Part shown: in pieces, positions 1-6,714 of the stretch
Layout of the letters: every line of letters starts with the position of its first letter
Position numbering within the stretch: the first letter of the stretch is position 1
Assembly (NCBI GenBank): GCA_902782895.1
Contig: CACZPA010000102.1
Span: 1 to 20,544 of the forward strand
Length of the DNA: 20,544 bases
Direction of reading: 5' to 3'
Source: an uncultured Eubacteriales bacterium
Lineage (GTDB): Bacteria; Bacillota; Clostridia; Lachnospirales; Bianqueaceae
The notes under the pieces: model-generated
Databases searched by the model: none
Told to the model about the DNA's origin: nothing
The model's input: only the letters and a program-made list of their open reading frames with translations
Made by a program: the position numbers and the translations under genes

Positions 1-1460
1 CTGACGGCGTCCTTCCAGCCGTTCATCTTGCGGGCGCGCTCCTCTTCGCCCATCTGCGGAGTATACGACTCATAATCACTGTTCTCGAAAACGGACTCGT
101 CATAGAGGCCCAGTCCGAGTCCGGCTGCGTATCCGGCTCCGGTCGCGGAAAGCTCCGGATTGCGCGACGCGTTAACCGGCACATTCAGCATATCGCTCTG
201 GAACTGCATCAGGAAACGCCCTTTGCTGCCGCCTCCGTCCGCGCTGACCTGCGCGACCGGATAACCGCTTTCTTCTTCCATGATTTTCACGATATCCGTC
301 ACCTGATAGACAATGCATTCGTCCACTGCCCGCACGATCTCCGCGCGGCCTGTCGAACGGGACATGCCGTAGATCATCGCTTTTACGCCGCTCTCCCAGT
401 ATGGCGCTCCCAGCCCGGAAAAAGCCGGAACAATATACGTCGTATCTTCCGGAGATGCCTGCGCAATCAGCTCATCCGCCTCTGACGGCGATGCAAGCAG
501 GCCCAAGTCCTTGATCGCCCATGTCATCACGGCTCCGGAGTAATTCACGTTGCCCTCCAGCACATACATCGCCTTGCCGCCGATCTTCCAGGCGAGCGAG
601 GTCACAAGCCCCTGCTCGCTCAGGACCGGTTTCTCCCCGATATTCATCATGATCGAGGAACCCGTTCCATAGGAGGACTTCATCTGTCCCGCCTTGCGGC
701 AGCCATGTCCGAAGAGTGACGCGTGCGAATCGCCGAGCATCGCATGAACCGGTATCGGCGCGGGGAATGTCCCCTCCAGATCCGTCATACCAAACAGGTT
801 GTCAGACGCACAGATCTCCGGGAGCATTTCCGGCTTCAGGCCGAAATGTCCGCAGACCTCTTCATCCCAGTCCAGTGTTTCCAGATTCATCAACTGTGTC
901 CGGGAAGCGTTGGACACGTCCGTGCGAAACTGCTCTCCATGCGTCAGGCGGTACAGCAGATAGCTGTCAACCGTCCCCGCGAGGAAATCTCCTCTTGCCG
1001 CCGCTTCCTGCGCGTCCTGGCGGTTTCGCAGAATCCAGGCGATCTTCGCCGCGGAAAAATACGGCGAGAGCCGCAGTCCTGTTTTCCTGCGGATCGTATC
1101 CGCAAGGCCGCGATCCTCGATTTCCCGGCAAATCGCCTCTCCACGGGCGCACTGCCACACCACCGCATTGCCGAAGCATTTTCCGGTCTTCCTGTCCCAG
1201 GCGAGGGATGTCTCCCGCTGGTTGCACAGTCCGATCGCCAGTATATCCTCTTTGCGGATTCCGGCCTCTTCTACTGCCATCGATGCCAGCTTGATCACAT
1301 TCGCATAGATCTCTTCTGGATCATGCTCTACATATCCATTGTCCAGAATGATCTGCCGGTGGGGCAGGCTTACGGCGGGCAGCACCTTGGCCTGCTCATC
1401 CAGGAGCATGGCCTTGGTGCCCTGCGTACTCTGATCAATCGCAAGTATGTATTTCATCAT
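1..1460 (-). CDS. FGGY-family carbohydrate kinase, glycerol-kinase-like (partial, C-terminus off the left edge)
   Basis: ATP-dependent sugar/polyol kinase. Translating the minus strand from ATG at 1460 (or the second ATG at 1457) gives MKYILAIDQSTQGTKA, the N-terminal FGGY phosphate-binding segment. It continues open to base 1. Glycerol-kinase landmarks are visible: NQRET (residues ~80-85), VVWQCAR, SPYFSAAK, GTVDSYLLYRLTHG, NASRTQLMNLETLDWD, GDSHASLFG, YGTGSS and PAFSGLGAPYW. In GlpK the glycerol contacts are R, E, W, Y, D and Q; here the Asp of GDSH is kept but the following Gln is Ser, so the substrate may be another polyol or ketose. The start directly abuts the stop codon of the upstream TIM-barrel gene (TAA-ATG), so the two are co-transcribed and translationally coupled; no good ribosome site is seen for this gene. 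Family is secure, substrate is not. Confidence 0.9.
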   Translation of the reverse strand, partial: MMKYILAIDQSTQGTKAMLLDEQAKVLPAVSLPHRQIILDNGYVEHDPEEIYANVIKLASMAVEEAGIRKEDILAIGLCNQRETSLAWDRKTGKCFGNAVVWQCARGEAICREIEDRGLADTIRRKTGLRLSPYFSAAKIAWILRNRQDAQEAAARGDFLAGTVDSYLLYRLTHGEQFRTDVSNASRTQLMNLETLDWDEEVCGHFGLKPEMLPEICASDNLFGMTDLEGTFPAPIPVHAMLGDSHASLFGHGCRKAGQMKSSYGTGSSIMMNIGEKPVLSEQGLVTSLAWKIGGKAMYVLEGNVNYSGAVMTWAIKDLGLLASPSEADELIAQASPEDTTYIVPAFSGLGAPYWESGVKAMIYGMSRSTGRAEIVRAVDECIVYQVTDIVKIMEEESGYPVAQVSADGGGSKGRFLMQFQSDMLNVPVNASRNPELSATGAGYAAGLGLGLYDESVFENSDYESYTPQMGEEERARKMNGWKDAV

Positions 1461-2246
1461 TTACAGTACGGAAGGATCCGCTTTATCCCAGAGTTCCTTG
1501 ATGTAGCGGAGGCTGACCTTGCCCTCCGTGAGGAAATCGTCGCATCTGCCCTCAACACTCATGTGCGCGTCATAGCCGGTCGCTTTAAGCCGCGCGAAGA
1601 ACTGTGTATAGTCGTCCGGCTGTCCCGGCATCGGGTAACGGCGCTCATAACGGGCCGCGATATGCACATGGCTGAAGGATCCGATCCTGGTGATATCGGC
1701 AAGAGGCTCATTATCCGAAGCGACATGATAGAAATCCGTCAGCAGCTGTACGCTGTCCATATTGACATCCGCCTGCAGGCTGGCGCCCTCCGCCATCGAA
1801 TTGATCATATTGCACTCACGGCGCTGCAAGGGCTCGATCACGATCGTGATCCCGTATTCCTGCGCAATCCGGCCGATAATCTTCGTAGATTCCACCAGCT
1901 GTCTCCAGGCTTCGGTATAGCTGACGCCTTCCGGACACTTACGGGCAGCGCCGCTGCCGAATACCGCGATCTGCACACCGAGCTTATTCAGACGGCCGAA
2001 CGCGTGGCGCAGGTATTTTTCCAGCTTCTCCGGATCCCGCTCGTCGCCGATCAGCGGAATCGTACCGGGGATCAATCCGTTACAGACAGGCGTCGGCAGC
2101 CCGACTTCACGCGCCGTCTTCTGCACTTCTACGAATTCATCCTCATTCAGCGCGGCAAGCGTAGAAACCGCCATCTCCAGATAATCAAAACCTACTGCTT
2201 TAGCATCTGCCATCAGATCGATCTTTCCGCAAATACCAAATAACAT
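1461..2246 (-). CDS. Sugar phosphate isomerase/epimerase (xylose isomerase-like TIM barrel)
   Basis: A 261-residue TIM-barrel protein of the AP-endonuclease-2/xylose-isomerase-like superfamily, which usually isomerises or epimerises ketoses or hydroxy-acids with a divalent metal. Likely metal ligands fall in the usual order at strand ends: Glu138 (VIEPLQ), Asp171 (TDFYHV), His195 (HVHIA) and Glu232 (SVEGR). The start at 2246 is chosen because AGGAGG lies at 2255-2260, 8 nt upstream; a longer frame to 2291 has no such site. It is the first gene of a leftward operon with the FGGY kinase, which suggests that this enzyme converts a sugar or polyol to the substrate of the kinase. It could be a hydroxypyruvate isomerase, a tagatose/psicose-type epimerase or a relative; the sequence alone does not decide. 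Confidence 0.88.
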   Translation of the reverse strand: MLFGICGKIDLMADAKAVGFDYLEMAVSTLAALNEDEFVEVQKTAREVGLPTPVCNGLIPGTIPLIGDERDPEKLEKYLRHAFGRLNKLGVQIAVFGSGAARKCPEGVSYTEAWRQLVESTKIIGRIAQEYGITIVIEPLQRRECNMINSMAEGASLQADVNMDSVQLLTDFYHVASDNEPLADITRIGSFSHVHIAARYERRYPMPGQPDDYTQFFARLKATGYDAHMSVEGRCDDFLTEGKVSLRYIKELWDKADPSVL

Positions 2247-2293
2247 GTCTATTGCCTCCTTATTAAAATGAAAACCTCTAAAGTACAACACAA

Positions 2294-2310
2294 GCTATAA
2301 TCATTATAGC
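2294..2310. promoter_or_regulatory. Perfect 17-bp palindrome over the -10 box (operator candidate)
   Basis: GCTATAATGATTATAGC on the minus strand is a perfect 8+1+8 inverted repeat that contains the -10 box and reaches the expected transcription start. Such placement is typical of a repressor operator, but no regulator gene is visible nearby. A palindromic -10 could also be chance. Confidence 0.4.
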
Positions 2311-2331
2311 ATACGGAAATGGAGTCCGCAA
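2303..2331 (-). promoter_or_regulatory. Sigma-A promoter of the isomerase-kinase operon
   Basis: On the minus strand TTGCGG (2326-2331), a 17-nt spacer and TATAAT (2303-2308). TG two bases before the -10 makes it an extended -10 promoter, which may compensate for the weak -35. The transcript would start near 2296 and carry a ~50-nt leader to the ATG at 2246. Confidence 0.7.
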
Positions 2332-2350
2332 TCTTTTCCTCAAAAAAGTC

Positions 2351-2380
2351 TTGACAGAAACAGGGGGGCCATAGTATAAT
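2351..2380 (+). promoter_or_regulatory. Consensus promoter of the two serine tRNA genes
   Basis: Perfect TTGACA (2351-2356), 18-nt spacer, perfect TATAAT (2375-2380). The predicted start is close to 2387, about 23 nt before the first tRNA, as expected for a strong stable-RNA promoter. Confidence 0.88.
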
Positions 2381-2409
2381 ACTGTTCGTGTCAGCGACTG
2401 ACATTATGA

Positions 2410-2495
2410 GGAGAGGTGTCCGAGTGGTCGAAGGAGCTGGCCTCGAAATCCAGTAAACCGTTATGGTTTCGTGGGTTCAAATCCCACCCTTTCCG
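2410..2495 (+). tRNA. tRNA-Ser (anticodon CGA)
   Basis: 86-nt class II tRNA. Acceptor GGAGAGG pairs with CCTTTCC (one G-T). The anticodon loop is CTCGAAA, giving CGA. The long variable arm AAACC-GTTAT-GGTTT marks it as serine. T arm GTGGG-TTCAAAT-CCCAC, discriminator G, no encoded CCA. The innermost anticodon-stem pair (31-39) reads C-T, a mismatch. It reads codon UCG. Confidence 0.95.
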
Positions 2496-2533
2496 TTCTT
2501 CAACTTCATATCTGTTTTTGCGTAAGCCGTTTT

Positions 2534-2622
2534 GGAGAAGTACCCAAGTGGCCGAAGGGGCTCCCCTGGAAAGGGAGTAGGCCGTTAATAGCGGCGCAAG
2601 GGTTCAAATCCCTTCTTCTCCG
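2534..2622 (+). tRNA. tRNA-Ser (anticodon GGA)
   Basis: 89-nt class II tRNA. Perfect acceptor GGAGAAG/CTTCTCC, anticodon stem CTCCC/GGGAG around CTGGAAA (anticodon GGA), a long variable arm (GCCG/CGGC type), T arm AAGGG-TTCAAAT-CCCTT, discriminator G, no encoded CCA. It lies 38 nt after the first tRNA-Ser and is probably processed from the same transcript. It reads UCC and UCU. Confidence 0.96.
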
Positions 2623-2625
2623 TGC

Positions 2626-2657
2626 AAGCCAGGGTTCGCAAGAACCTTGGCTTTTTT
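2626..2657 (+). terminator. Rho-independent terminator of the tRNA unit
   Basis: A 12-bp stem (AAGCCAGGGTTC with GAACCTTGGCTT, one G-T) closed by a GCAA tetraloop and followed by a run of six T (2652-2657). It begins 3 nt after the second tRNA. Confidence 0.92.
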
Positions 2658-2696
2658 CGTAAGTCCTGCTCTGATATATCATATTTAGGAGGGATT

Positions 2697-4208
2697 ATGA
2701 GTAAAATCGGTTTTGACTCGGAGAAATATCTTGCCGAACAGTCCCGTTTCATTCTGGAACGCGTCAACAGTTTCAGTAAACTGTATCTGGAGTTCGGCGG
2801 CAAGCTGATGAACGATACACACGCCAAGCGTGTGCTTCCCGGCTATGACGAGAACTGCAAGCTGCGTCTTCTGCAGAAGCTCAAGGACAGTGCTGAGATC
2901 ATCATCTGTGTTTACGCGCAGGATATCGAGCGCAACAGACGCCGCGGTGATTACGGTATCACCTACGGCGACGAGGTTTTCCGTATGATGGACATTCTGA
3001 CAAGCTATGGCCTGCTCGTCTCAAGCGTTGTAGTTACCCGTTATGAAGAGCAGCCTGCCGTGCAGCAGTTCATGACACAGCTCGAGCGCCGCGGGATCCG
3101 CTGCTATGCGCATCGTGCTACCCCCGGTTATCCGACCAACGTCGACCTGATCGTCAGCGAGAATGGCTACGGTGCCAATCCCTATATCGAGACGACCCGT
3201 CCGATCGTTGTCGTAACGGCTCCCGGTCCCGGCAGCGGCAAGCTTGCTACCTGCCTGAGCCAGCTCTATCACGAGCAGGTCCGTAATGTCAAAGCCGGAT
3301 ATTCCAAATTCGAGACTTTCCCGGTCTGGAATCTGCCGCTCAATCATCCGGTCAATATCGCCTATGAGGCCGCGACAGCGGATCTTAAGGACGTTAACCG
3401 TCTGGACTCCTTCCATTATGAAGCATACGGCAAAATCGCCGTCAACTATAACCGCGATCTGGAGACTTTCCCCGTCCTGCGCCGCATTATCGAGCGCATT
3501 ACCGGTGAAGAGTCCTTCTACAAGTCACCGACCGATATGGGCGTCAACCGAATCGCTTTCGGTATTATCGACGATGAAGTGGTCCGCGAGGCTTCCTGTC
3601 AGGAGATCATCCGCCGCTATTATAAAGAAGCCTGCGATTACAAGCGCGGTCTTGCGGAGGAAGATACCGTTTCCAAGGAGAAGCTCCTGATGGATGAGCT
3701 GAATCTGACGGTTTATGACCGTGCCGTTGTCCGCCCCGCTCTGGAGCGTCAGGAGAAGCTGATGAATGAGGGCAACTCTACGGAATTCTGCCAGGTTGTT
3801 TCCCTGCAGCTGGATGACGGACGCGTGATCACAGGCCGCCATTCTCCGCAGCGCATTATGTCCGCGGTCTCTGCCTGCCTTCTGAACGCGCTCAAGGCGC
3901 TTGCCGGCATCGATGACAGCGTCCATATGCTGGCTCCGTATGTACTGGAGCCCATGAGCAATCTGAAGACCAATATCCTGCATGACCGTTCCGGAGAGCT
4001 CAACGCGGAGGAAACCCTTAACGCGCTCTGTGTCTGTGCCGCTAACGACAAAATCGCAAAGCTCGCTCTGGATCAGATCGGCAAGCTGTCCGGCTGTCAG
4101 GCGCATTCCACCTGCATGCTGACATCCTCTGAGGAACAGCTCCTGCGCCGGATGGGCGTTAACGTCACCTGCGAGCCGCAGTTCGCGAACAATACTCTGT
4201 TCGAATAA
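2697..4208 (+). CDS. DUF1846 (UPF0371) family protein
   Basis: A 503-residue protein, about the usual length of the UPF0371/DUF1846 family, whose biochemical role is to my knowledge not established. Family signatures seen include GGKLMNDTHAKRVLPGYD (residues ~34-51), RRGDYGITYGDEVFRM (~82-97) and a glycine-rich segment, TAPGPGSGKLATCLSQLYH (174-192). That segment resembles a P-loop but lacks the GxxxxGK[ST] spacing, so nucleotide binding should not be assumed. The start at 2697 is chosen because AGGAGG at 2687-2692 precedes it closely; the frame further upstream runs through the tRNA terminator. No signal peptide or membrane segment, so it is cytosolic. No terminator follows before the lipoprotein gene 53 nt downstream. 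Confidence 0.92.
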   Translation: MSKIGFDSEKYLAEQSRFILERVNSFSKLYLEFGGKLMNDTHAKRVLPGYDENCKLRLLQKLKDSAEIIICVYAQDIERNRRRGDYGITYGDEVFRMMDILTSYGLLVSSVVVTRYEEQPAVQQFMTQLERRGIRCYAHRATPGYPTNVDLIVSENGYGANPYIETTRPIVVVTAPGPGSGKLATCLSQLYHEQVRNVKAGYSKFETFPVWNLPLNHPVNIAYEAATADLKDVNRLDSFHYEAYGKIAVNYNRDLETFPVLRRIIERITGEESFYKSPTDMGVNRIAFGIIDDEVVREASCQEIIRRYYKEACDYKRGLAEEDTVSKEKLLMDELNLTVYDRAVVRPALERQEKLMNEGNSTEFCQVVSLQLDDGRVITGRHSPQRIMSAVSACLLNALKALAGIDDSVHMLAPYVLEPMSNLKTNILHDRSGELNAEETLNALCVCAANDKIAKLALDQIGKLSGCQAHSTCMLTSSEEQLLRRMGVNVTCEPQFANNTLFE

Positions 4209-4261
4209 GTCCGACTGATTGTCCTTACATCTGAATCATCTTTATCATGAGGTACCTTGAA

Positions 4262-5299
4262 ATGAAAAGAATACTACTGCCCTTCCTGCTGATTCTGTCC
4301 CTGCTGCTTTCCTCCTGTATTACGGTTGCACCCGCCGGAGAAAGCTCTGCCGCGGAAGTCAGCAAGTCTTCCATAACAGAAATATCCAAGGCTGCCGAGG
4401 CCAGCAAAGAGGAGTCCTCTGCGCCGGAAGAATCGTCTGTTCCAGAAGAGTCTTCCAAAGCTGAATCTTCCAAGGCCGAGTCTTCCAAAGAAGAGTCCTC
4501 CGCTCCTGCTGAGTCCTCTAAGGAAGAGTCCTCCACCCCGGCTGAGTCTTCTAAGGCTGAGTCTTCTAAGGAAGAATCCTCCAAGGCTGAATCTTCCAAG
4601 GCTGAGTCTTCCAAGGCTGAATCTTCCAAAGAAGAATCCTCTAAGGCTGAATCTTCCAAGACCGAATCTTCTAAAGCCGAGTCTTCCGCGCCTGCTGAAT
4701 CCTCTGCGCCTGCCGAGTCTTCTGCTCCCGCACAGGAAAGCACTGCAGCTGCTGATGATTTCGCGCTTGGAACCGTTGTTGACGGCTGCTACGAAAACGC
4801 TTACTTCGGTATCGGCGTAAAGCCCGGTGATGAATGGACTTTCAGTTCCGTTGAAGAATTGGCAAGCATGAGCGGAATCACTGTAGATCAGATGACAGTT
4901 GAGAATGTAAAAGAACTGCTTGCAAAGAAGACCACGGTTTTCGATATGTTGGCTCAGGCTTCCGGCGGCCTTCTGAATATCAATATTGTCTTTGAGGATC
5001 TGGGCGATATCTACGGTGCTCTGCTGGATGAATCCGGTTATGTCGATGTGGCTCTGCCTCGTCTGCCCGCTTCTCTTGAAAGCCAGGGATTGCAGAACAT
5101 AACTACAGAGAAGGATTCTCGTGAATTCGCAGGTTCTGAGCATCCTGTAATCCGGCTCACCGGCGAAGTCTCCGGCCGCTCCTTCTACGAAATGCTTATT
5201 GTAGTAAAGAATGGCAACTATGTCGCATGTGTGACATTTGCAAGTATTGATGTAGATGCCACGGATACCATGGCTGACATGTTCTACGCGGTAAAATAA
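4262..5299 (+). CDS. Secreted lipoprotein with Ser/Glu/Lys-rich repeat linker
   Basis: 345 residues. A signal peptide (MKRILLPFLLILSLLL) ends in a lipobox LSSC with the lipidated Cys at 19, so the protein should be anchored to the outer face of the membrane. Residues ~51-160 are a low-complexity linker of about 20 ESS units (ESSKA, ESSKE, ESSAPA), probably extended, perhaps spanning the cell wall. The C-terminal ~180 residues form a compact domain beginning GTVVDGCYENAYFGIGV and containing DEWTFSSVEEL, a pattern I associate with Lachnospiraceae-type lipoproteins of unknown function. The start at 4262 follows GAGG by 9 nt; an in-frame ATG at 4247 has no ribosome site. A terminator follows. Localisation is well supported; no function can be given. 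Confidence 0.88.
   Translation: MKRILLPFLLILSLLLSSCITVAPAGESSAAEVSKSSITEISKAAEASKEESSAPEESSVPEESSKAESSKAESSKEESSAPAESSKEESSTPAESSKAESSKEESSKAESSKAESSKAESSKEESSKAESSKTESSKAESSAPAESSAPAESSAPAQESTAAADDFALGTVVDGCYENAYFGIGVKPGDEWTFSSVEELASMSGITVDQMTVENVKELLAKKTTVFDMLAQASGGLLNINIVFEDLGDIYGALLDESGYVDVALPRLPASLESQGLQNITTEKDSREFAGSEHPVIRLTGEVSGRSFYEMLIVVKNGNYVACVTFASIDVDATDTMADMFYAVK
4412..4741 (+). repeat. 15-18 bp coding tandem repeats (ESSKA/ESSKE linker)
   Basis: About 20 direct repeats of a GAGTCTTCYAARGCT-like 15-mer, with some 18-bp ESSAPA variants, encoding the lipoprotein linker. Serine codons mix TCC, TCT and TCG, so the units have drifted. Repeat number could change by slippage without breaking the frame. 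The same stretch opens long meaningless frames on the other strand. Confidence 0.88.
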
Positions 5300-5317
5300 A
5301 CCGCCTGCACAGATTTG

Positions 5318-5362
5318 AAAGTGCTGCAGAATATGAGAAATCATTTTCCGCAGCACTTTTTT
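5318..5362 (+). terminator. Terminator of the lipoprotein gene
   Basis: AAAGTGCTGC (5318-5327) pairs perfectly with GCAGCACTTT (5350-5359) and is followed by a T run to 5362. The loop is long (22 nt). It lies 19 nt after the stop codon. Confidence 0.82.
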
Positions 5363-5483
5363 CTTTTGGAGATGCGTTGATCCGTCCTTCTTTTCTGCTG
5401 CGATGATTTCAGCCAGCAAAAATGCCAGCAAAACTGTCTGTTTTTCTGTCTGGTGCCGAGATTAGGGACGATAATCCGAGAAG

Positions 5484-5765
5484 CGGCGGTATATTTCGCG
5501 ATTTATCAAAATTACACTGCCGGTCTATTAATGTAGACTCAACTCACGGCAGTGTAATTCTTTTTTTTCCAAAAATACACCGCCGGGTTTGTTATGCGGC
5601 AGCAGAAAACGGCAGTGCAAATCGGGATTTTTTAAAAAAATACTGCCGGTCAATCTCGACAGATGGCGCCAGCGGCAGTGTAAACCGCGATTTTTCAAAA
5701 ATACACCGCCGGGACAGTTTTCAAGCGGCAGTATAAATCGCGAAAAACCTAAAATACACTGCCGG
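5484..5765. repeat. Array of five 40-bp palindromic repeats with 63-bp period
   Basis: Five units of exactly 40 bp lie at 5484-5523, 5547-5586, 5610-5649, 5673-5712 and 5726-5765. Each has a left arm near CGGCAGTGTA, an A/T-rich centre often containing TCGCGATTTTTC, and a right arm near TACACTGCCGG, so each is an inverted repeat. The gaps are 23, 23, 23 and 13 bp and are unrelated to one another, though gap 1 (GTCTA/TAGAC) and gap 3 (GTC/GAC) can form small hairpins. The array sits between the convergent lipoprotein and AlkZ-related genes, where REP/BIME-like elements usually lie. A plus-strand frame crosses it with a 21-residue periodicity but has no ribosome site and is probably incidental. 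The rest of the 5300-5944 gap holds the lipoprotein terminator and the 12-bp repeats; I see nothing else from 5828 to 5944. Confidence 0.88.
5510..5568 (+). terminator. Candidate terminator formed across the first array gap
   Basis: AATTACACTGCCG (5510-5522) pairs perfectly over 13 bp with CGGCAGTGTAATT (5547-5559), followed by TC and eight T (5561-5568). The 24-nt loop contains its own GTCTA/TAGAC hairpin. It would act as a back-up terminator for plus-strand transcription toward the convergent gene. Confidence 0.55.
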
Positions 5766-5767
5766 GC

Positions 5768-5827
5768 GGTCTGCGGAGTGGTCTGCCGGGAGATCTGCCA
5801 GATGGACTGCCGGACGGACTGCCGAAC
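5768..5827 (+). repeat. 12-bp tandem repeat, five copies
   Basis: Five consecutive 12-mers close to GGACTGCCGGAC (5768, 5780, 5792, 5804, 5816). The core CTGCC matches the right arm of the adjacent palindromes, so the tract may have grown from the end of the last 40-bp unit. Confidence 0.82.
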
Positions 5828-5944
5828 GAACCAACACGTATGCCGCCTTATCGATCAGCCTCTCCCCTGAAAGTCCCCCCTGCGGCCTTGTCCAAGTTTT
5901 TTTGCAGATTTATATAATGTGTGCGCTCACCAGGCCTGTATTTC

Positions 5945-6691
5945 TTATTGTATCCTCTTTACAATCCCAAGAACTTTGTGGATATCTTTATCCTTCGCTT
6001 CCGGATAGCATTCTTTCACCCTGCACAGAATCCTTCTCGCCGACTCTTCCGGCGCAGTGCGATATCTGCTTGTAACGTAATCATATCCCCAGATGTGCTC
6101 GGGCTTGCAGTAGACGGCCGTGCCCCAGCCGTATTCCTCGCCGCGTTTGTTGCGCTTCCGACGGAAATCGCGGACGCAAAGATAGGTCTGCATCTGCAGA
6201 TTTGTGATCTCGCCTTCGAAATTCTTCTCGCCGTTCTTGCCGAAACCGGCGAGCTGCCGGATCTCATACGAGAAAAGTTCCCGATCCGCCTGCTCTTCCG
6301 CGAAAAGGTCCATGATCTTTTTGCTGCGGTAGCTTGCGAGCTCATCCTCCCATCGGGCGTCATAATCATATCCGTCCCTGCGGAGATTCACGAAGTCCGG
6401 CAGCCAGGCTCTGGAGATAAAGCCGGCTTTTTTCTCGAAGAATTTGCCATAGGCAACATTGCCCCGTTCTGCAAGAATCTGCCGCCAGATCCAGGGATCC
6501 CGCGTGGGATCGTCCGACCACCAGCCGGAGGCCGCTGTGTGTTCCTCGACGGAAAAGCCCGGAATCGCGCAGCGAAACAAGGGTATAAAACCGATCCGCT
6601 CGATATACTCTTCCAGTGCCTCAACGGTCCGGATACAGTTCGGATCGTCATCGGACAGCGCTTTCATGACCCAGCTTGACTCGTCACTCAT
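5945..6691 (-). CDS. AlkZ-related / uncharacterised conserved protein
   Basis: A 248-residue soluble protein without signal peptide or membrane segment. Recognisable blocks are ASGWWSDDPTRDPWIWRQ (near residue 54), LPDFVNLRRDGYDYDARWED (~96-115), SYEIRQLAGFGKNGEKNFEG and GWGTAVYCKPEHIWGYDYV. I associate this pattern with clostridial proteins labelled AlkZ-related, that is distantly like the AlkZ/YcaQ DNA glycosylases, but I could not confirm the homology and see no catalytic signature. The start at 6691 has GGAGAG 9 nt upstream. It lies 23 nt after the stop of the nitroreductase-like gene, so the two are probably co-transcribed. Real gene: confident; function: tentative. Confidence 0.75.
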   Translation of the reverse strand: MSDESSWVMKALSDDDPNCIRTVEALEEYIERIGFIPLFRCAIPGFSVEEHTAASGWWSDDPTRDPWIWRQILAERGNVAYGKFFEKKAGFISRAWLPDFVNLRRDGYDYDARWEDELASYRSKKIMDLFAEEQADRELFSYEIRQLAGFGKNGEKNFEGEITNLQMQTYLCVRDFRRKRNKRGEEYGWGTAVYCKPEHIWGYDYVTSRYRTAPEESARRILCRVKECYPEAKDKDIHKVLGIVKRIQ

Positions 6692-6714
6692 GTTCCGTAT
6701 CTCTCCACAACCTT

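Noticed and set aside
723..2243. A 506-residue plus-strand frame
   Set aside because: It is antisense to the kinase and isomerase genes, which have clear family motifs; no family motif or ribosome site is seen in it.
2890..3270. Calling the DUF1846 protein an ATPase from its GPGSGK segment
   Set aside because: The spacing does not fit Walker A and no Walker B is apparent.
4225..5431. Long minus-strand frames (172 and 385 residues) opposite the lipoprotein gene
   Set aside because: They mirror the low-complexity ESSK repeats (giving LEDSA or RRLGLGRFS-like strings) and lack ribosome sites.
5422..5736. A plus-strand protein of 104 residues with 21-residue repeats
   Set aside because: It is produced by the 63-bp palindrome period; no ribosome site, no family resemblance, and the palindromic DNA explains the pattern. 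Kept only as an alternative to test.
5484..5765. CRISPR array (40-bp repeats with 23-bp gaps)
   Set aside because: The repeats are full palindromes with diverged centres, the gaps are shorter than normal spacers and one is 13 bp, only five units exist and no cas gene is in the window.
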